Assembly (NCBI RefSeq): GCF_031143425.1
Contig: NC_090439.1
Coordinates: forward strand, 641,205,465-641,269,464
Length of the DNA stretch: 64,000 nt
Direction: 5' to 3'
Origin: Pleurodeles waltl
Taxonomy: Eukaryota > Chordata > Amphibia > Caudata > Salamandridae
Shown here piece after piece: positions 11,100-24,100 of this stretch. The notes below the pieces were generated by a model, which was given only the letters and a program-made list of their open reading frames with translations, made no database searches and was not told where the DNA came from. Made by a program: the position numbers and the translations under genes. Every line of letters begins with the position of its first letter. Position 1 is the first letter of the stretch.

Positions 11100-12600
11100 C
11101 CTTGATATACCTGATCAGTGACAATTCTTGGTGTCCTTGTTCATGATGTATCTGGTCATGAAGGTTATGCTGGCATGAAGGGGAAGACAGTGGAGTTCCA
11201 GCAGGGTGGGGGTTAGTGGGCTGAATTTCGTCATGCCTATGATGAGGCATGCTGCAGCATGCAGAATGATTTCAGGAGGCCAGTGTTGAGTCTGTGGAGC
11301 TATGGAGCATACATTGCCTTCACCCAGGTACCAGAGAAGGACAGCTTGGACAATAGATCTGTTATAACTTTCAGGGAGGAAGGTTTCTCTTTTTTCCAAG
11401 CGATAAAGCTGATGTCATGCTACCTTGGTCCTTGAATGGCAGGTCTGAGTCAAAAGATAATTCAAATGTTTTGGCACTGGATGAAATTTATGGGTTGAAG
11501 CCTTTCATGTTTGTGCCATTAAATCAAGTTGTGACTAGTTGTTATATGTGTTTATTGGAGAACAGGAAGAATTGTGTTCACTTTCAGGCATGAAGGTTTT
11601 TCTTTTTTTCCAAGTGATAAAGTGGATGCCATCATATTGTTGTACTTAAGGGACAGGTCTGAGTCTAGAGAGAATTTGCATGCCTTGGCATGGATGAAGG
11701 TATTGGGTTGATGCCTTCCAGGTTTATGCCTTTAAATCAAGTTATGGCTAGTTGTTGTTTGTGTTTATTGGAGAACAGGAAGAATTGTGTTTTGTTGAAG
11801 CAGAGTGTCAGGTAGGTGCTAAAACTCCAGGCCTGGATGTGATGAAGGCAGTGATTGAGTCACGGGATGTTGATTGTTAAAGACACTTATGTGTGTAGCA
11901 GGTTGATTAGTGAATTTTGATTTTGCTGTCAATGGATAGAGTTCTGAAGTGTTCCATGCAGAGATGGAAGGTGCAGGCGGACACAATGGAGTACAGAGGC
12001 TCTGAAAATCACAGGGAGCTTCTGCGATCTTAAAGTGTTGATCTGCTGGAACTGATGGCAGTTTGGTAGGCAGGAGGAGAACTAGTGCCTGTGAATTCCA
12101 TATGAGACATCAGGGTGTCAATGGGATGGGATGGTTGACAATGCGGCAGCTGATAGATCAAGAAGAATTTGGAGGAAAATGTTGTCCTTGACTGTGTGCT
12201 TTGCTTTTTGGTAATCCTGCATATGGAGTGTAGGTGGGTGATGGAGTGGTAGTTTGGTAGGCCATTGCGGTGTGAAGTGAGGGAGAATGATATAACCAAT
12301 CCTACCGTCTTCCCAGAAGGGTTCTTGGGCAAGGGAAGCACTGACAATACCAAATAGAGCTGAGAGTGTATTAGGAGAGAGGGCTTTGAAGTGAGATGTT
12401 TTCAGGACATTGTCTCCATAGGAGGATGTTTTGAGGGAATTGAGGTTGTGGGTGACATCTGTGAATGAAAGGCAGTTGAAGGATGACCACTGCAAGATAT
12501 TGTATGGGTAAATTTCCAGTGGTAAGAGTGTAAGCTTTGTGTTGCTGATGTCCTGTTGGAATTTCTGTATCTTTTCATGGGTGAAGTTGTTAATGTGTTG
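11100..12600 (-). mobile_element. Degraded L2/CR1-like LINE fragment
   Basis: Two minus-strand pieces are in the order expected for an L2-type reverse transcriptase. At 12500-12118 there is LSPNTLSALFGIVSASLAQ and later ILLDLSAAA, the RT entry region and the DLSAAFD-type motif with its catalytic aspartate lost. At 11399-11115 there is LHAAACLIIGMTKF followed by ELHCLPLHASITF, matching the RLxxVQNAAARLL and ELHWLPV segments near the C-terminus of L2. Frames shift several times between them, so no active protein remains. It lies in the intron of the PLAT gene, antisense to it. Confidence 0.7.
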
Positions 12601-12896
12601 CTCTTATTGATGGGGTGTCCGATAGGTTGGCCTGGGAAGGGGTTGGTGCAGTGCTTGATTCTCTTGAAGAGGGTCTTACATCAGTTGGATGCTTCATTGA
12701 TGGTGTTAGTGCAGCATTTAAATTAGGTAGATGTGGTTAGTTTCCTGCAAGATGGTTGGAGCGATTTTAGTAGTGAAAGCTATCAGGGGGTCTGCTTTTG
12801 GTTTGTGATGTCATTTGCACTACGACTTCCATGATGTTGCAACTACTGTAGAACTCTGTGTGTGGTCAGTAACATTTAACCAGTATGTTTTTCCAG

Positions 12897-13110
12897 GTGG
12901 ATTCCTTTATTGTGGAGGCTGTTTCACTAAGCCAGCTACAAAAGATCGTCTTTGGGCATGATGGTGAAGGATATGGGTCTGGGATGCTCCTGAAAATGGT
13001 AACAGTTCGAGAATCTCAAAGTGCCATACACGAGTGGGTGTTCCCATTTTGGAACTGGCTGGACAGCAATATTGGGCCATGTCAAACTGTGGGGAAGCTA
13101 ATGACATTAG
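12897..13110 (+). CDS. LOXHD1-type PLAT-domain protein, exon B
   Basis: This 214 nt exon has acceptor GTTTTTCCAG and donor G|GTAAAT. It starts at phase 0, continuing exon A, and ends with one leftover base. The peptide includes SFIVEAVSLSQLQKIVFGHD, GEGYGSGMLLKMVTV and EWVFPFWNWLD. This is the second half of a PLAT domain, where the conserved GHDGxGxGSGW-like turn and FPCxxWLD-like strand sit. The usual Trp after GSG is Met here. Together exons A and B complete one PLAT domain of about 110 residues. Confidence 0.88.
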
Positions 13111-14944
13111 GTAAATATATTTATAATAGCATAAAACCATAAACATGCAATGAGTTCCACTGCTTTGGCTTCACAATTTCTGCATTTTACTCTGGGGCTA
13201 GAAGGAGGCAAGAATGCGAAGTTGTCGGGTTTTCTCATGCAATACTCATGGCTTACTCCTCTATTTCAGAAGTAAGACAAAAGTAACCCATGGGCTATCT
13301 TGGTGTACTCATGAAATTTAGAATAAGATAAGAGTACTACATGAATATTTGACACCTAATCATAGCAGAATTGTGGTTCATAGTTTTCAGATCTGCTTAG
13401 AAAACAAGTGTCACTAATTTTCAGTGCAGTGCTGGAAACATTTGAGGCATTAGGAATTGTGTTTTATAATCGGTTCCTTTTTTGGTTCGCCATACTTTGA
13501 TAAACAGAATCATTTCAGAAAAAATCAGCTACCACATGTAATGAAAGTTATAAACTTACAATATATTATCTGAAAAAAGGTGACTCACAAAGACAAAACA
13601 GCCCCTCAGCTTTTAAAGATGAAGAATACTGTTCCAACCTAGGAAATAAAAACTAAGTAGTTTTTTAAGAAAGCACTCTATACAGTTCACTGCAGATTCT
13701 ACCATGATTCTCAAAGTTATGAATTTTATCCGTAAACTTGGGACCATGTTTTGAGTAAATTAAGTTTTCGAAATTCACAAAGAATTCCAGGATTACTCCT
13801 GGGAACCAACGAATGATGGAGGTTCATATACGTACTTTGGGGGTACATGTAGGAAGCCATAGAGTGTAAATCTAACATAGGAGACCCTCCTCTTTCCCAC
13901 CCTGAAATAAAATGTACTCCTGTCAAATAACAGTTGTCAGGAATAAATATAAAAACATTTTGCCAATCCAAAAACGTGCAAGTCAGTGGGTGGGCGTGCC
14001 CACCATAGAACGCAGACAGAACTACCTGTAGGAGCAGATGTTCTCACACATAAAATGTCACTACACATGCAATAGTTTCCATGTTAGAAAATACATTTAC
14101 AAATGCAAATTAATAAACTATGAATCAGTGAGTTGTATTGTTTTTTTTTTATTGCACATGAAGGTTTTTGCAGCCATGTGAAAATTTGGCGCATAAATAC
14201 CGGTGAATATTGGCTATTTGCTTGGGTGACTTTGGCATCAAAATTAGTAAACAAAATAAAAACAGTGTGTCTGTTCAGAAAAATGTAAATATAAATATTT
14301 ATGCTTCAGTCCTCAGTTATTCCTTCCAATTCCTTTTGGAATATGCAGTATTTCATTTTGCTGTGAGATTAACATACTTTCTTTGAACTAAAAGATAAGC
14401 ACTGGGCCTACTACTGGGCTGGATGCTACATTATTGTGTCTGTTCATTGACTGTTGAATTCTCAACTCTTGACCCTCGTGGTGCCTCCTTAAGAAGCCTG
14501 CCACCGAGATACGCGGCCAAATGTCAAATCACAAAGAACACCACAAATCTATAGTATTCATTATATTTTATAGATTTATATGGGATGGCTCGCATACTTA
14601 TTTTGTCTCTAGGCACCTAACTGAAAAATGAAACATACGGAAAATTAACTGTTTAGTGCGCTTCCCTTATTTGGTTAGCTTTGGATAGCTTTCCTAAAGC
14701 TCATGTTACAGATTTATGTTTAAGTCAAATGGCAGGTCATTCCATGCATTTCGGCTTACCGTAGAAATATCTCGAACTTGTGTCCAGCACAAGAAGTTCC
14801 TTGGAATCATTAAACCTTGGAGAATTGAGGATCTCAGAGATGATGCCAGACACCCTCAGCTAATTTTCTCTTGAAGTTATAGCTGGGTTAATTCAGCTCG
14901 ACTGTTATGGACCGACTAGCTATTGTGACTACCTCATTTACAGT
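13111..14944. other. Intron sequence, no feature seen
   Basis: This is part of the 6.9 kb intron between PLAT exons B and C, up to the hAT insertion. It is AT-rich with no coding motif that I recognise. The open frame at 13726-13971 on the minus strand has no family features. Confidence 0.55.
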
Positions 14945-17900
14945 CAGTGTTGGCAGATTTTAAAAGCCTTCTAATGCCCAAAGCTGTTGAACGACCAGCC
15001 CAAAGTTAGCCCAAATGAACCGGTCCCAGCCCAAAAAGTAGCCCAAACTTTTAACACTGAAATAATGCAATGGTAGGCTGAAGCAAACATTTCCTACCAG
15101 AGGCCAGAATACAGTGATCCAAACTCTGCGAACTTAAACTTAAATTATTTGTAAAGACTAGTATTTTGTGTCAAATGCAAGCAATGGCTACGCTGAGCAG
15201 AGCATGACAAGAAGTGATGTAAATAATTTAGGCACTAAGATCACGAACAGAACCATGCAGTGAGGCTGAGCACTGACCATGTACCCACATATCACTTAGC
15301 TCAGCCAATGAGACCACTTTTGTGCTTGCACTGTCTGCAACTGGAGTGAAATAAATGAATAAATCAGCTGAGCACACATCTCAAAGGGCATTAAAAAAAG
15401 TATGGGAACAGTGATGCTGCATGAAATGGGGTGGGGTTAAACGTGTGGCTAAGAAAACCAAAATATTCTCTTTCAGGTAGCTACATACATAATAACTCAT
15501 GCCTTAAATGAAAAAATAGCAAAGTTAAGTTAATCATTGATTATTATGAAACCTCTATGAGTTAATGCATTGAAAGGTCTGTGTGTAACCAAAAAGCCAC
15601 AGAATTAAATCTTCGTTGGTGCAATGGAGAATTGTGTGTTGTGCAAATGTAAGTCATTATGTTAAACTTGCATTACAGGCAGTATAAGATGGACTGCTAC
15701 CAAACGTGCAAAAGGTTTCCGATAAAATGGTTTAATACCCAAACTGAATGATTTATTATTATTTAACTGCCCTGCAAAGCATGCACTGTGCAACTCAGCT
15801 GGTAACCCCCTTGCAATATGAGTCGAAAACAATAACCTTTTGTCATCACTAACCTTCATGTGATTCCATCCAGTGCTTAATTTGTGATTGTTGTTTCAGA
15901 TGTGGAGCAACGGCACTTATTTTTTAGGGCTGACACTTTTTTTTCTGCCTCAAGCATTTACTGTGAGAAAAAGACACATATGGGAAAGACGGAGGAAGAC
16001 AAAAATGGAAAAAAGCATCCAAAAGGGAGAGAGGAGAAAGCTGCAGGAGTGAGGTGAAATGGCAGGGAATAGCTTAAAATGGATTTAAGTGGCCCGAGAT
16101 GACTTCAGGATTACGCTGCCTCAGTATTCCGTGTTCGCACATTTAATTGCAGCAGCCGTGTGTTTAAGAGGAGAGCTTTGGACACCAGCACGTTATTATT
16201 TACAAATTAAGCACTGGCTATGCCACCCTGGATGCCACTCACCCTGGTGCCCTCCGGAAGCTCAACGTGCCCTTGTGTGCCAGGCTAGATGGCACAAGAT
16301 GTTCCCTTGTCTGCCACTCCAGCCTGGTTACCTCCGTAGCTGGGAGAAAGGCTGCCAGAGGCTTTTACCAAAGGGAATTTTGGGAGCTATAGTCTTTTTC
16401 TTTAGGCTGGCTGATTGCCTTCAGATGTGCCAAGTCTCTAGCTAGTAATGGACAGGAAGCCTTGAGCCCAAGTCTTTGTTTTGCAGATCTCCAAGGTTGC
16501 TGTAGCAAAATACAGGAGTCCTGAGCCAGGGGCATAACACGCCCCCCTCAACACCCTCCTCACCCCACCACCCACACATTCAGCAAGGGGCCGGTTCATC
16601 ATGCTGCGTTACGCCAGTACCCTCAGCATTCTGGTACCTCCTCTCCACCCCCCTCCATAACCTACATACCCTCCAGCACTGCAGCAGGGCCCTGGGACAT
16701 TTGATTGAAACAGATGTGGGATTCTGCTGTTGCACTCCCATGCGCCTGCTGCACCTTATCCCTACACTAAATATAATAAAGTATTATAGCCATATGCCAC
16801 ATCTTCAAGGGGCCCCTCTGCAGTGCCAGCTGCATTGTTTTATTCAAGCTGTATAATTGTTTTATTCAATCCGGCCATGCTTTAGATCCATTGCACTGTC
16901 AATCCACAATTAGCCCCTGAATATAAAAAATATGGAATACATCTACTTACAAAGGCACAAATTGAAACACACCTACCTTGTCTTCCACAGCTGCGCACCA
17001 AACGGCCGCACGTCAGTGTAGGGGGGGGGTAGGTAGCACCTACACTACAGGAAGGGGGAAGGGGGTGGTTCCCCTCTCCCAGACCCCAATCACTCACTCT
17101 GGGGCTGGTGTTGATTTGGGGAGCGCACAACAGAAGAGACTGGTCCAGGGGGGGCCCACCACCACACGTGCTGGGCAGGCTGAGGCTGGGGAGTGACTGA
17201 CAGTGGGGGCTGGTGCCCGCGCACAGAAGAGAAGAGGGAGGAGGTCCCTCACCAGATACCACCACGTGTGCAGTCTACGCACACTCACGTCACGCAGGAT
17301 TTTAAATAGCGCCGCGGGGGCAGGCCAATAATTTTTGGCAGGGCCATCAATTGGTAGCCCTTTCGCGCACTACTAGATTGATGGCACTCTGCCCAATCCA
17401 AGTTTTCGACGCATGATGACAGGTCGACGTGAGTGACCCACTTGGGCAGAGTGATGGGCCGCTCCGCTGCTCAGCATGACTGAGTTCGTTGAGTTTACAG
17501 ACACACTGCTGCACGGATGGACGCAGGCATGCACTGCATCCTCGCATGCCTGTCATGATGCCAAATCGCATCACAGCATGATCGTCACATCTTCATTTGC
17601 CGGCATGATTGGTCGCACAGTCACCGCGTCCGGCGTGGTGGTGGCGTGCAGCCGTGCATGCTCATTTGCTGTCTCACTCAGCAGGAGCAGGCGCTGGGCA
17701 GGTGCGCAGCCCTTTGACTGTCCTGCTGCATGCTATTGCCTACCAGCCGCGCAGCTCAGCATTGAGCCTGCACGCACTAGTCATTCATTGATGTCATCTT
17801 CACAATAAGGAAGGAGGAAGTCTCAAGCCTCTCTGTCTCTCTCTCACCACGTGATGTGTGTGTTTAGCCTCACGTCACGTAACTAAAGGCTGCCTCGCCT

Positions 17901-18095
17901 GCCATGATGAGCCTGGCAGGCTGCGTTAATAAAATAAACGGCATGCAGCGGTGATGCGCCGCCCCGCTTTAAAAAATGCGCACAAAGGGCTTATAGAAGC
18001 CCAAAAAATAGGCACCCGCCAATTGAGTTTTTTCTCGCACAAATGGGAAAAATGTCGCCCATTTGTGTGGGAAGTAGCCCAATCTGGCAACACTG
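14945..18095 (+). mobile_element. hAT-type DNA transposon, non-autonomous, 3.15 kb
   Basis: The ends are CAGTGTTGGCAGATT at 14945 and AATCTGGCAACACTG ending at 18095, inverted with one mismatch. A perfect 8 bp duplication TTTACAGT flanks them (14937-14944 and 18096-18103). The CAGxG terminus and 8 bp duplication are diagnostic of hAT. Subterminal AGCCCAAA motifs occur at the left (14998 onward) and GGGCTT/GCCCATTT at the right. I find no hAT transposase (no RW dimerisation motif, no BED finger), so it is a deletion derivative or carries captured sequence. The GC-rich portion at 16980-17800 differs in composition from the rest and may be captured. Confidence 0.88.
15871..16216 (+). mobile_element. 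Nested hAT-like MITE
   Basis: CAGTGCTTAATTTGTGATT at 15871 is mirrored by TACAAATTAAGCACTG ending at 16216, giving ~14 bp inverted termini with the CAGTG start of hAT elements. The body (346 bp) is non-coding. The flanking 8-mers do not clearly match, so the boundary or the duplication is eroded. It sits inside the larger hAT element and is therefore younger. Confidence 0.65.
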
Positions 18096-20017
18096 TTTAC
18101 AGTTAGTCAGTGGCGAACTATGCACGCGCAGTCAGTGTTTAGGCGTATATTAGCCTTCCTAAACTTCCAGGAGGTTCTCAGAAAGTGCCGAACCATTCCA
18201 TCATGCCTGACTGCATGTGACGCACACTCGTTTCCATTACTTAACTTGTTAAAAACAAGCATAATGTGTTGTTATTATTATTATTATTATTTTCCTTTTA
18301 CTTCATCGATAATTATAGTTTACTTCAGAGCTATTTTCTCTGCTAAACACTGCACTTAATAAGTTTCAAACCGAAGCGTTAATTAGGGTGATATAAGGCT
18401 TGTGTATGGTATTATAGCACAGCAAGAGTTTCATGAGACAGTAATGATTGCCCAGACATTCTTACGAAAATGCTACTGCGGGGCTGAATTACAAATTCAA
18501 ATGTTATTTGCATCAGCCATGCTCATATAGCTGTGACATGAACACTGACGGAAGTACTTACTCATTGGCACTGGAAGGGCTGCCGGAGGCGCTGCAGCAC
18601 CCTCGAAATAACCATGCTGAAGTTCAGAAGGTGATTGAGCAATGCAATAAAGATGCCTTTACATTTTCTTTTTCTCTTGTCAAATGTGCTGTGCGTTCAA
18701 AGAAAGATGTTTTTTTGACAATCTGCTGTTTATTCTTTTACCACGAAGATTGGTGTTTATTTTTTTTCTCTGCAAAGTTAGAGGATTTTTTAAAGTGAAC
18801 TATGTGAGGATCATGCTAGGGTACGGGGTGAGTGAAAAGAAAGGTTATAGGATGTCAGTTTCCTTCTACTACCTAACATTTGAATACCTGTAAAAGAACT
18901 GTACAAATATTTCAAACTATAGCAACAGTTAGAAAAGTGCAAATTAAGCAATTTATTTTGCAAGTTTGAAGTGCAATGGAAATACAGATTTTAGCAGGAT
19001 CAAAACTAATCAAGACTCTTGGGATGTGCAACTATTAAAAATTTGCAACAAATCAATGTCCACACACTATTGTTTCTGTACTATGTAGTTGTATTAGTAA
19101 TTGGGCATGTCAACGTGAATTTTGTGGCTATTTTAATGGAAATTATACTGTCTGCACATGACAGTGTGCTACCACGCCATGTTTTATTGATATGTATTTG
19201 CAACAATACGCAATAACTCGCCACTTAGCTACATACCAAACCTTTACCACTGTACTACTGAATGGACGTGGCTCTTTTGGCAATACTGTTTTTATGAAAC
19301 CCTTGGATTCTATTACTGGATGTTACACTGATGGCAGCCTTTACAAAAGTGCTCCAGCACAATTGGTCTTACTTTAAATATAAAACATGCCAAACCAGCC
19401 CCAGTATATTCCCCCCAATCTGCAGCATGCTCTTTCTTCCAACATTAACACTGCATTACGTTCAGTAAATATTATTTTGAGAAACGCAAACAGAAAAACA
19501 GACAACAGGGCATGCAGTCCTGAGAAGCAGTATTTACAAGTGGCATAACATAAACATTTTTTTATATATATCTCAAGGAGGAGTTACTTTGAGATCTAGG
19601 AAGGTGAACTGCTGCTGAAAATTTGCTCATGGTACTTTTGACAGGCCAATAATGTATTAAATGAGAACATATTCTTAATGTGGTAGTGACCAGCAACAAT
19701 CTGCAAGTCAGGTGCAACTACAGAGAAAGTGAGTGACCGGTTCAGCCAACATTACTTTAGAAAATGAGCCAGTGTCAAGACTTAAGAGATGAAGGTAACA
19801 GTTCGGTGAACAGCTTAGCCTGTGTTTCATAAATTCTATTCTGGTGAAGCCAACACTGCCTTTCCTTCGGTGTAAATGTACAGTCTCTGCATTTCAGCAC
19901 TTGTTGAAAATGTCTTCCTTATTCCAGGGCACTAGGTGAGGGCCAGAGAATTATTATAGAGAGAGCTAATTTCTTCTCTTATCACTTGCATCTTATACAC
20001 TGTATAATATTTTTCAG
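18096..20017. other. Intron sequence with (TTA)n run
   Basis: This is the continuation of the intron between exons B and C. It holds a short (TTA)n microsatellite at 18271-18291. The open frames at 18448-18798 and 19019-19377 lack motifs or splice-site support. A polypyrimidine stretch and TTTTCAG at 20011-20017 form the acceptor of exon C. Confidence 0.55.
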
Positions 20018-20208
20018 GTAAAAGACAGGTTTCCAGTCCCAGGCCTTCTCAGATGTGTAAGTTGTCTTCTGGCACGTGGATGATCGACCTTAGTGGATCA
20101 GCAATGGACAATGAGATGGATCCTGTACAGCTTTCTCTAGTCTTCTACGGAAACCTTGGACACAAAAGTCTATTGGCTGGAATTACATCAGGATCAGCAC
20201 AGATAGAG
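20018..20208 (+). CDS. LOXHD1-type PLAT-domain protein, exon C
   Basis: This 191 nt exon follows TATTTTTCAG. Its first two bases complete the codon begun at the end of exon B, then 63 codons follow. The peptide contains a linker, then SSGTWMIDLSGSAMDNEMDP and VQLSLVFYGNLGHKSLLAGI, the opening strands of the next PLAT domain. The proposed donor GAG|GTTTTT at 20209 is weak, although the reading frame closes soon after (TGA at 20228), so the exon end is the least certain of the three. The next exon is not recognisable in the window, which fits the very long introns of salamander genes. Confidence 0.82.
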
Positions 20209-20880
20209 GTTTTTCAATCTGCTTTTTGAAATATTTATTAGCAAAAGCACTCGTGCTTATAAGATTAAAATGCAAAAAGTGTTCACTTTGTCTTAGAAAT
20301 GCAACTGAGAATGAAAACGTTTAAGCTGTTGTGTGGACCGAACCAAACATCATGTGGATATTTAAAATTCAAACATCGTGACAAGAGGTATTTTATCAAT
20401 TGTGAATTCGCAGAGCCTCTCTGAATCCGCTATTCAAATTTTTTAATGAATTAAAGTTAATTATTTGCAGTATCGCCTTGGGCTAAACCCTTAGGTACCG
20501 ACAATCTTAATATTGACATTGCCGCTACCTTTACTATTAACATCTAGTAACAAATCTCAATTATGATAAAATATTACTGGGGGAAGGAACACGGTCCTTG
20601 AAAAATATGGCACAAGGCTTGAGAGCATCGCGCCAAATAAAAACGTTCAGATGAAGAGCCAATATACATCTTTACAAAGTGGCAATAATTATTAAGCACC
20701 TGCCCCAACTCGTTCCTCATAGCATTCTCAAATCAATGCACAAAGCATTAGTAAGTGGCTAAAATAGTGCATAAAACACCATATGATATTTCACACCCTA
20801 GACCTTTTTAAGTTACGAAAATGTATTCAGACAGGATCAACATTTCCGAAAGAACAGGATGGCGGTTTGTCACAAGTTGA
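20209..20880. other. Intron sequence, no feature seen
   Basis: This is AT-rich non-coding sequence after PLAT exon C. I see no gene or repeat that I can name. Confidence 0.5.
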
Positions 20881-21156
20881 CTTTTGAGAGTTCTATGTCA
20901 TGTGCAATTGGTCATTAGATCACTGTCTGCAGCTTTAAATTTCTGTGAGTGGAGTTTGACTTTTAGAAGGAAGAGACTTGTCATAGGTTTGTATGTCTTA
21001 AAATTGTGTGGCCAGCATAAGAGTTTGAGCATCTTCTATGAGTCCTCAAGACATGGCTCTTCGAACGTTAGCAGCACCCCCCCCCCAGCACCTCGAAACC
21101 CTAACGGGTACATAGCGCGCTTTATAAATCTTTTGATTGATTGATTGATTGATTTC
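20881..21156 (+). repeat. L2-like LINE 3' tail
   Basis: GGGTACATAGCGCGCTTTAT followed by AAATC and a run of TTGATTGATTGATTGATT (to about 21155) is the typical 3' end of vertebrate L2-type LINEs and their SINE partners. A C-rich run and CACCTCGAAACCCT precede it. No reverse transcriptase remains upstream. Confidence 0.5.
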
Positions 21157-24100
21157 TATCACACAGGAGTATTTTCTTTTTACTGTGGAAGATGAGGGGA
21201 ACCAGCTGCCTTTTGAGGTCCTTTTGGAGGTGGTATTTAGGGTGCCATAGTTATAGGGCGTGTTGTCTCGGTGGTTATGACATTCAGCAGAGTGGAATCT
21301 ATGCTACAGAAAAGGGAATATCTTGAGGTAACTCTTCCACAAGGGTGTTGATATTGTTAGAGAAATTATTCGTTATGATGCTGAACATGTTGTAATGAAT
21401 GCTAATCTTGGTGTATATTGTGGGTAGGAGGCTGTTGGAGATGCCAGTGATGAACAGGAAATGGTTGATTTCATATTAGGAGAGGTGATCATTTTTAGCA
21501 GAATGTCTATACATATTTTCGGTGGTGGTGTGTATGTGTTTTGTGCTACCTGTGCAGAGTCTCTGAATTGTGGAAGGCCAGGCTTGAATTACTTGGAATT
21601 AAAGCTCTGAGCCCCAGAAGTCTGAACATTTTTCCCATCTGTAAACATTACACCATTGTGACACATTAAACAACATTCAGCTTTTCCCTCCTCACTGTCT
21701 TATACTTTTGTATCACAAGAAATTACCTTTTACACCCCAACAGCAAACCTTCAGTTGATCACGACTTTACAATTGACTGCACTTTTGCCTTGTTTTTCTA
21801 GTTTGTTGAATTCCGGCAAATCCAAGGTTTTTGATTTACTTACTCAACTTTACCACTTAACTGTCACTAATCCTGCCTTTTTATACCCCCTCCCCCACCA
21901 ACTGCCTCTGCATATCTGTTTTATGTTTTGGATGAGATTGTATTGATACCAGTACCAATATTCAAGGTGTACATCACAGATTACAGACACCCTACAAGAA
22001 GGTCGGGTTTATTGGAATCCTTCATCTATCCAATACTTTCAAACTGAATACTGCTTTTCATTCGTTATTTCTTTGTAAAATATACTCAACAACCTGGTCT
22101 AATGTTACTAACTTAAACATAGCATTACAGATCAACAGAGATGGAAGGAACTCAGTAGGTCGTAGTGCTTTTCCCTCCGACCTGGAACAAAGATCTCTGC
22201 TTTGCGCTATGCTTGTTTCTCTGCTAGACTAACAGACGTGGCCTACAATAGTGAAGAACAGATTCTCCTACAACACATTATCCGAACTTTTTTCCCCAAA
22301 TTTTACAGTTTTAATACTATCGAATTTAATCATCCCCTTTGCCCTAAAGGTCAGTTTTCTTTACTCGTTTCTTCCATTTTTTTCCACAAAAAATGCAGTT
22401 TCACATTTCCGTCAAGTGTATTATTGCCCCAAACAGCTTTTCTATTCTCTATCAGCCCACCACCTTTTTTTCACCTTCACCTCAACCTTTACTTCGTTAC
22501 AGCTCATGTAAAAAATTGAAAATGTTAAAACAACTGAAAAAGATGAATGTTGAAAGCCTCAAATGAAAAGAGAGAAAAACAGAATAAAGACAAAGAGAAA
22601 CACAAAGCAAGAAACATATAAAAACAAGCTCCAGCAAAGCCAATTTATGCACTTTGACAAGATCATGGATTTTATTTTTATTTTTTTATTTTTTATTGTA
22701 AGTGTATGCCAAATACGGAAAAAAGAAAACATGCCACTACCTAAATGTGGTATGCCTATGTTTGCAATAAAACGTTTCAATTTAAAGACAATCATAGTAT
22801 ATCATTTTAGTAGAAGATTACTTGTGCACCCCAGCCACAGGTGTATGTAAAACAGGTATAGGAAACCGTTTTTAGTTTTTATGCAAATCAAAGGAAAATA
22901 TGATTGTTATTGTTGCAAAGAACAGTTACTGTTCACCTTGAATTACTCTAAGGCATAGACATAGGGGCGTATTTAAAGTTTTGCAGCCTGGGTACTTTGC
23001 CACAAATGTGGCAGAGTAGTCTGCCCACCAAATGGATAGCCTGCCTGCTCTATTTAGAGTTAGGTGAATCACCATGTTTCCACTGGTGGGAACCCTAGAC
23101 AGACAACCCAAAAAAGTCAAAGCCAACAGTTTATGTACCTCAGACCATCAACCTTTTTTAGAGGAGGGAGTTCAAAAAATACAAAATAAAGAAACAATGC
23201 AAAATGACTCCCAGACCTTGGGAAAAAAAACTCTGAGGGTATCGGGCTGTTAATTCTTTTGTTTTACAAAAGCAAACTCCTGCTTTGGGAGTTTGCCTTT
23301 GGGAAAACAAAAATGTTTGCTGAAAAGAGCATAAATCATGGTGGCCACTCATCAAACTTACAATGCCATTCAGAGCATAGTTGCAGCTCTTCTGAAGGCA
23401 TAGAGATTTCTGCCAGGCAACCAGAGATCTCTAAGCATGACAGACAGAAGTTGACAAGGACAATTAAGGGTAGACAGCAGATGGCGGAAACCCACTACAT
23501 TCTAAATGAGACCTATAGTCTAAACATGCAAGAGGGACTACAATAATGAAAAGGTTAACATGTATAATGAAAAAGCATTGGCAAAGTAAAGTATTGGCTA
23601 GACTCTTCTGGCACAGAGGTTGACTTCTTTGTAGGAACATGGGTACAAGTAATCAGGGATAAAAACCCTGTCAATGAGTTGTGCTCTGTGCTGTTGTGGT
23701 CAGAAGCAAAATTTAAATGACAGCTGAGCAGTGCATTTGATGAAGAGGTCTGAACCAATGCACCTCTAGTTATGTGTATCCTTCATAATTATCATTTTGT
23801 AAAATATTTGAGACTAGCAAGAGAGCTAAAACTGTTTCTAGATTAGACCTAAAGAAGCAGTGAAACATGAGACACTGAAAGTAACAAGAAGGTAAGGAAA
23901 GAACAAAGAAATAGGAAGTAAAGGTGAAATCAAATATACAAATTTTGAATGATTTTCTGCATTCATCTTTCAGTCAGGATATGCAGCAACAGAATCAGTA
24001 CATATTTTCCCTGCCTTGGTCTGCCATGCAAAGTATAGTAGAGACTTTCAGGGAAAACAGACAATTGCCCCCACATGAATGAATAAACCACCCTCTGTGT

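Noticed and set aside
16882..17808. Cys/Pro/Ser-rich frames in the GC-rich part of the hAT element
   Set aside because: There is no recognisable domain, no splice signals and no match to hAT transposase features; treated as non-coding or captured sequence.
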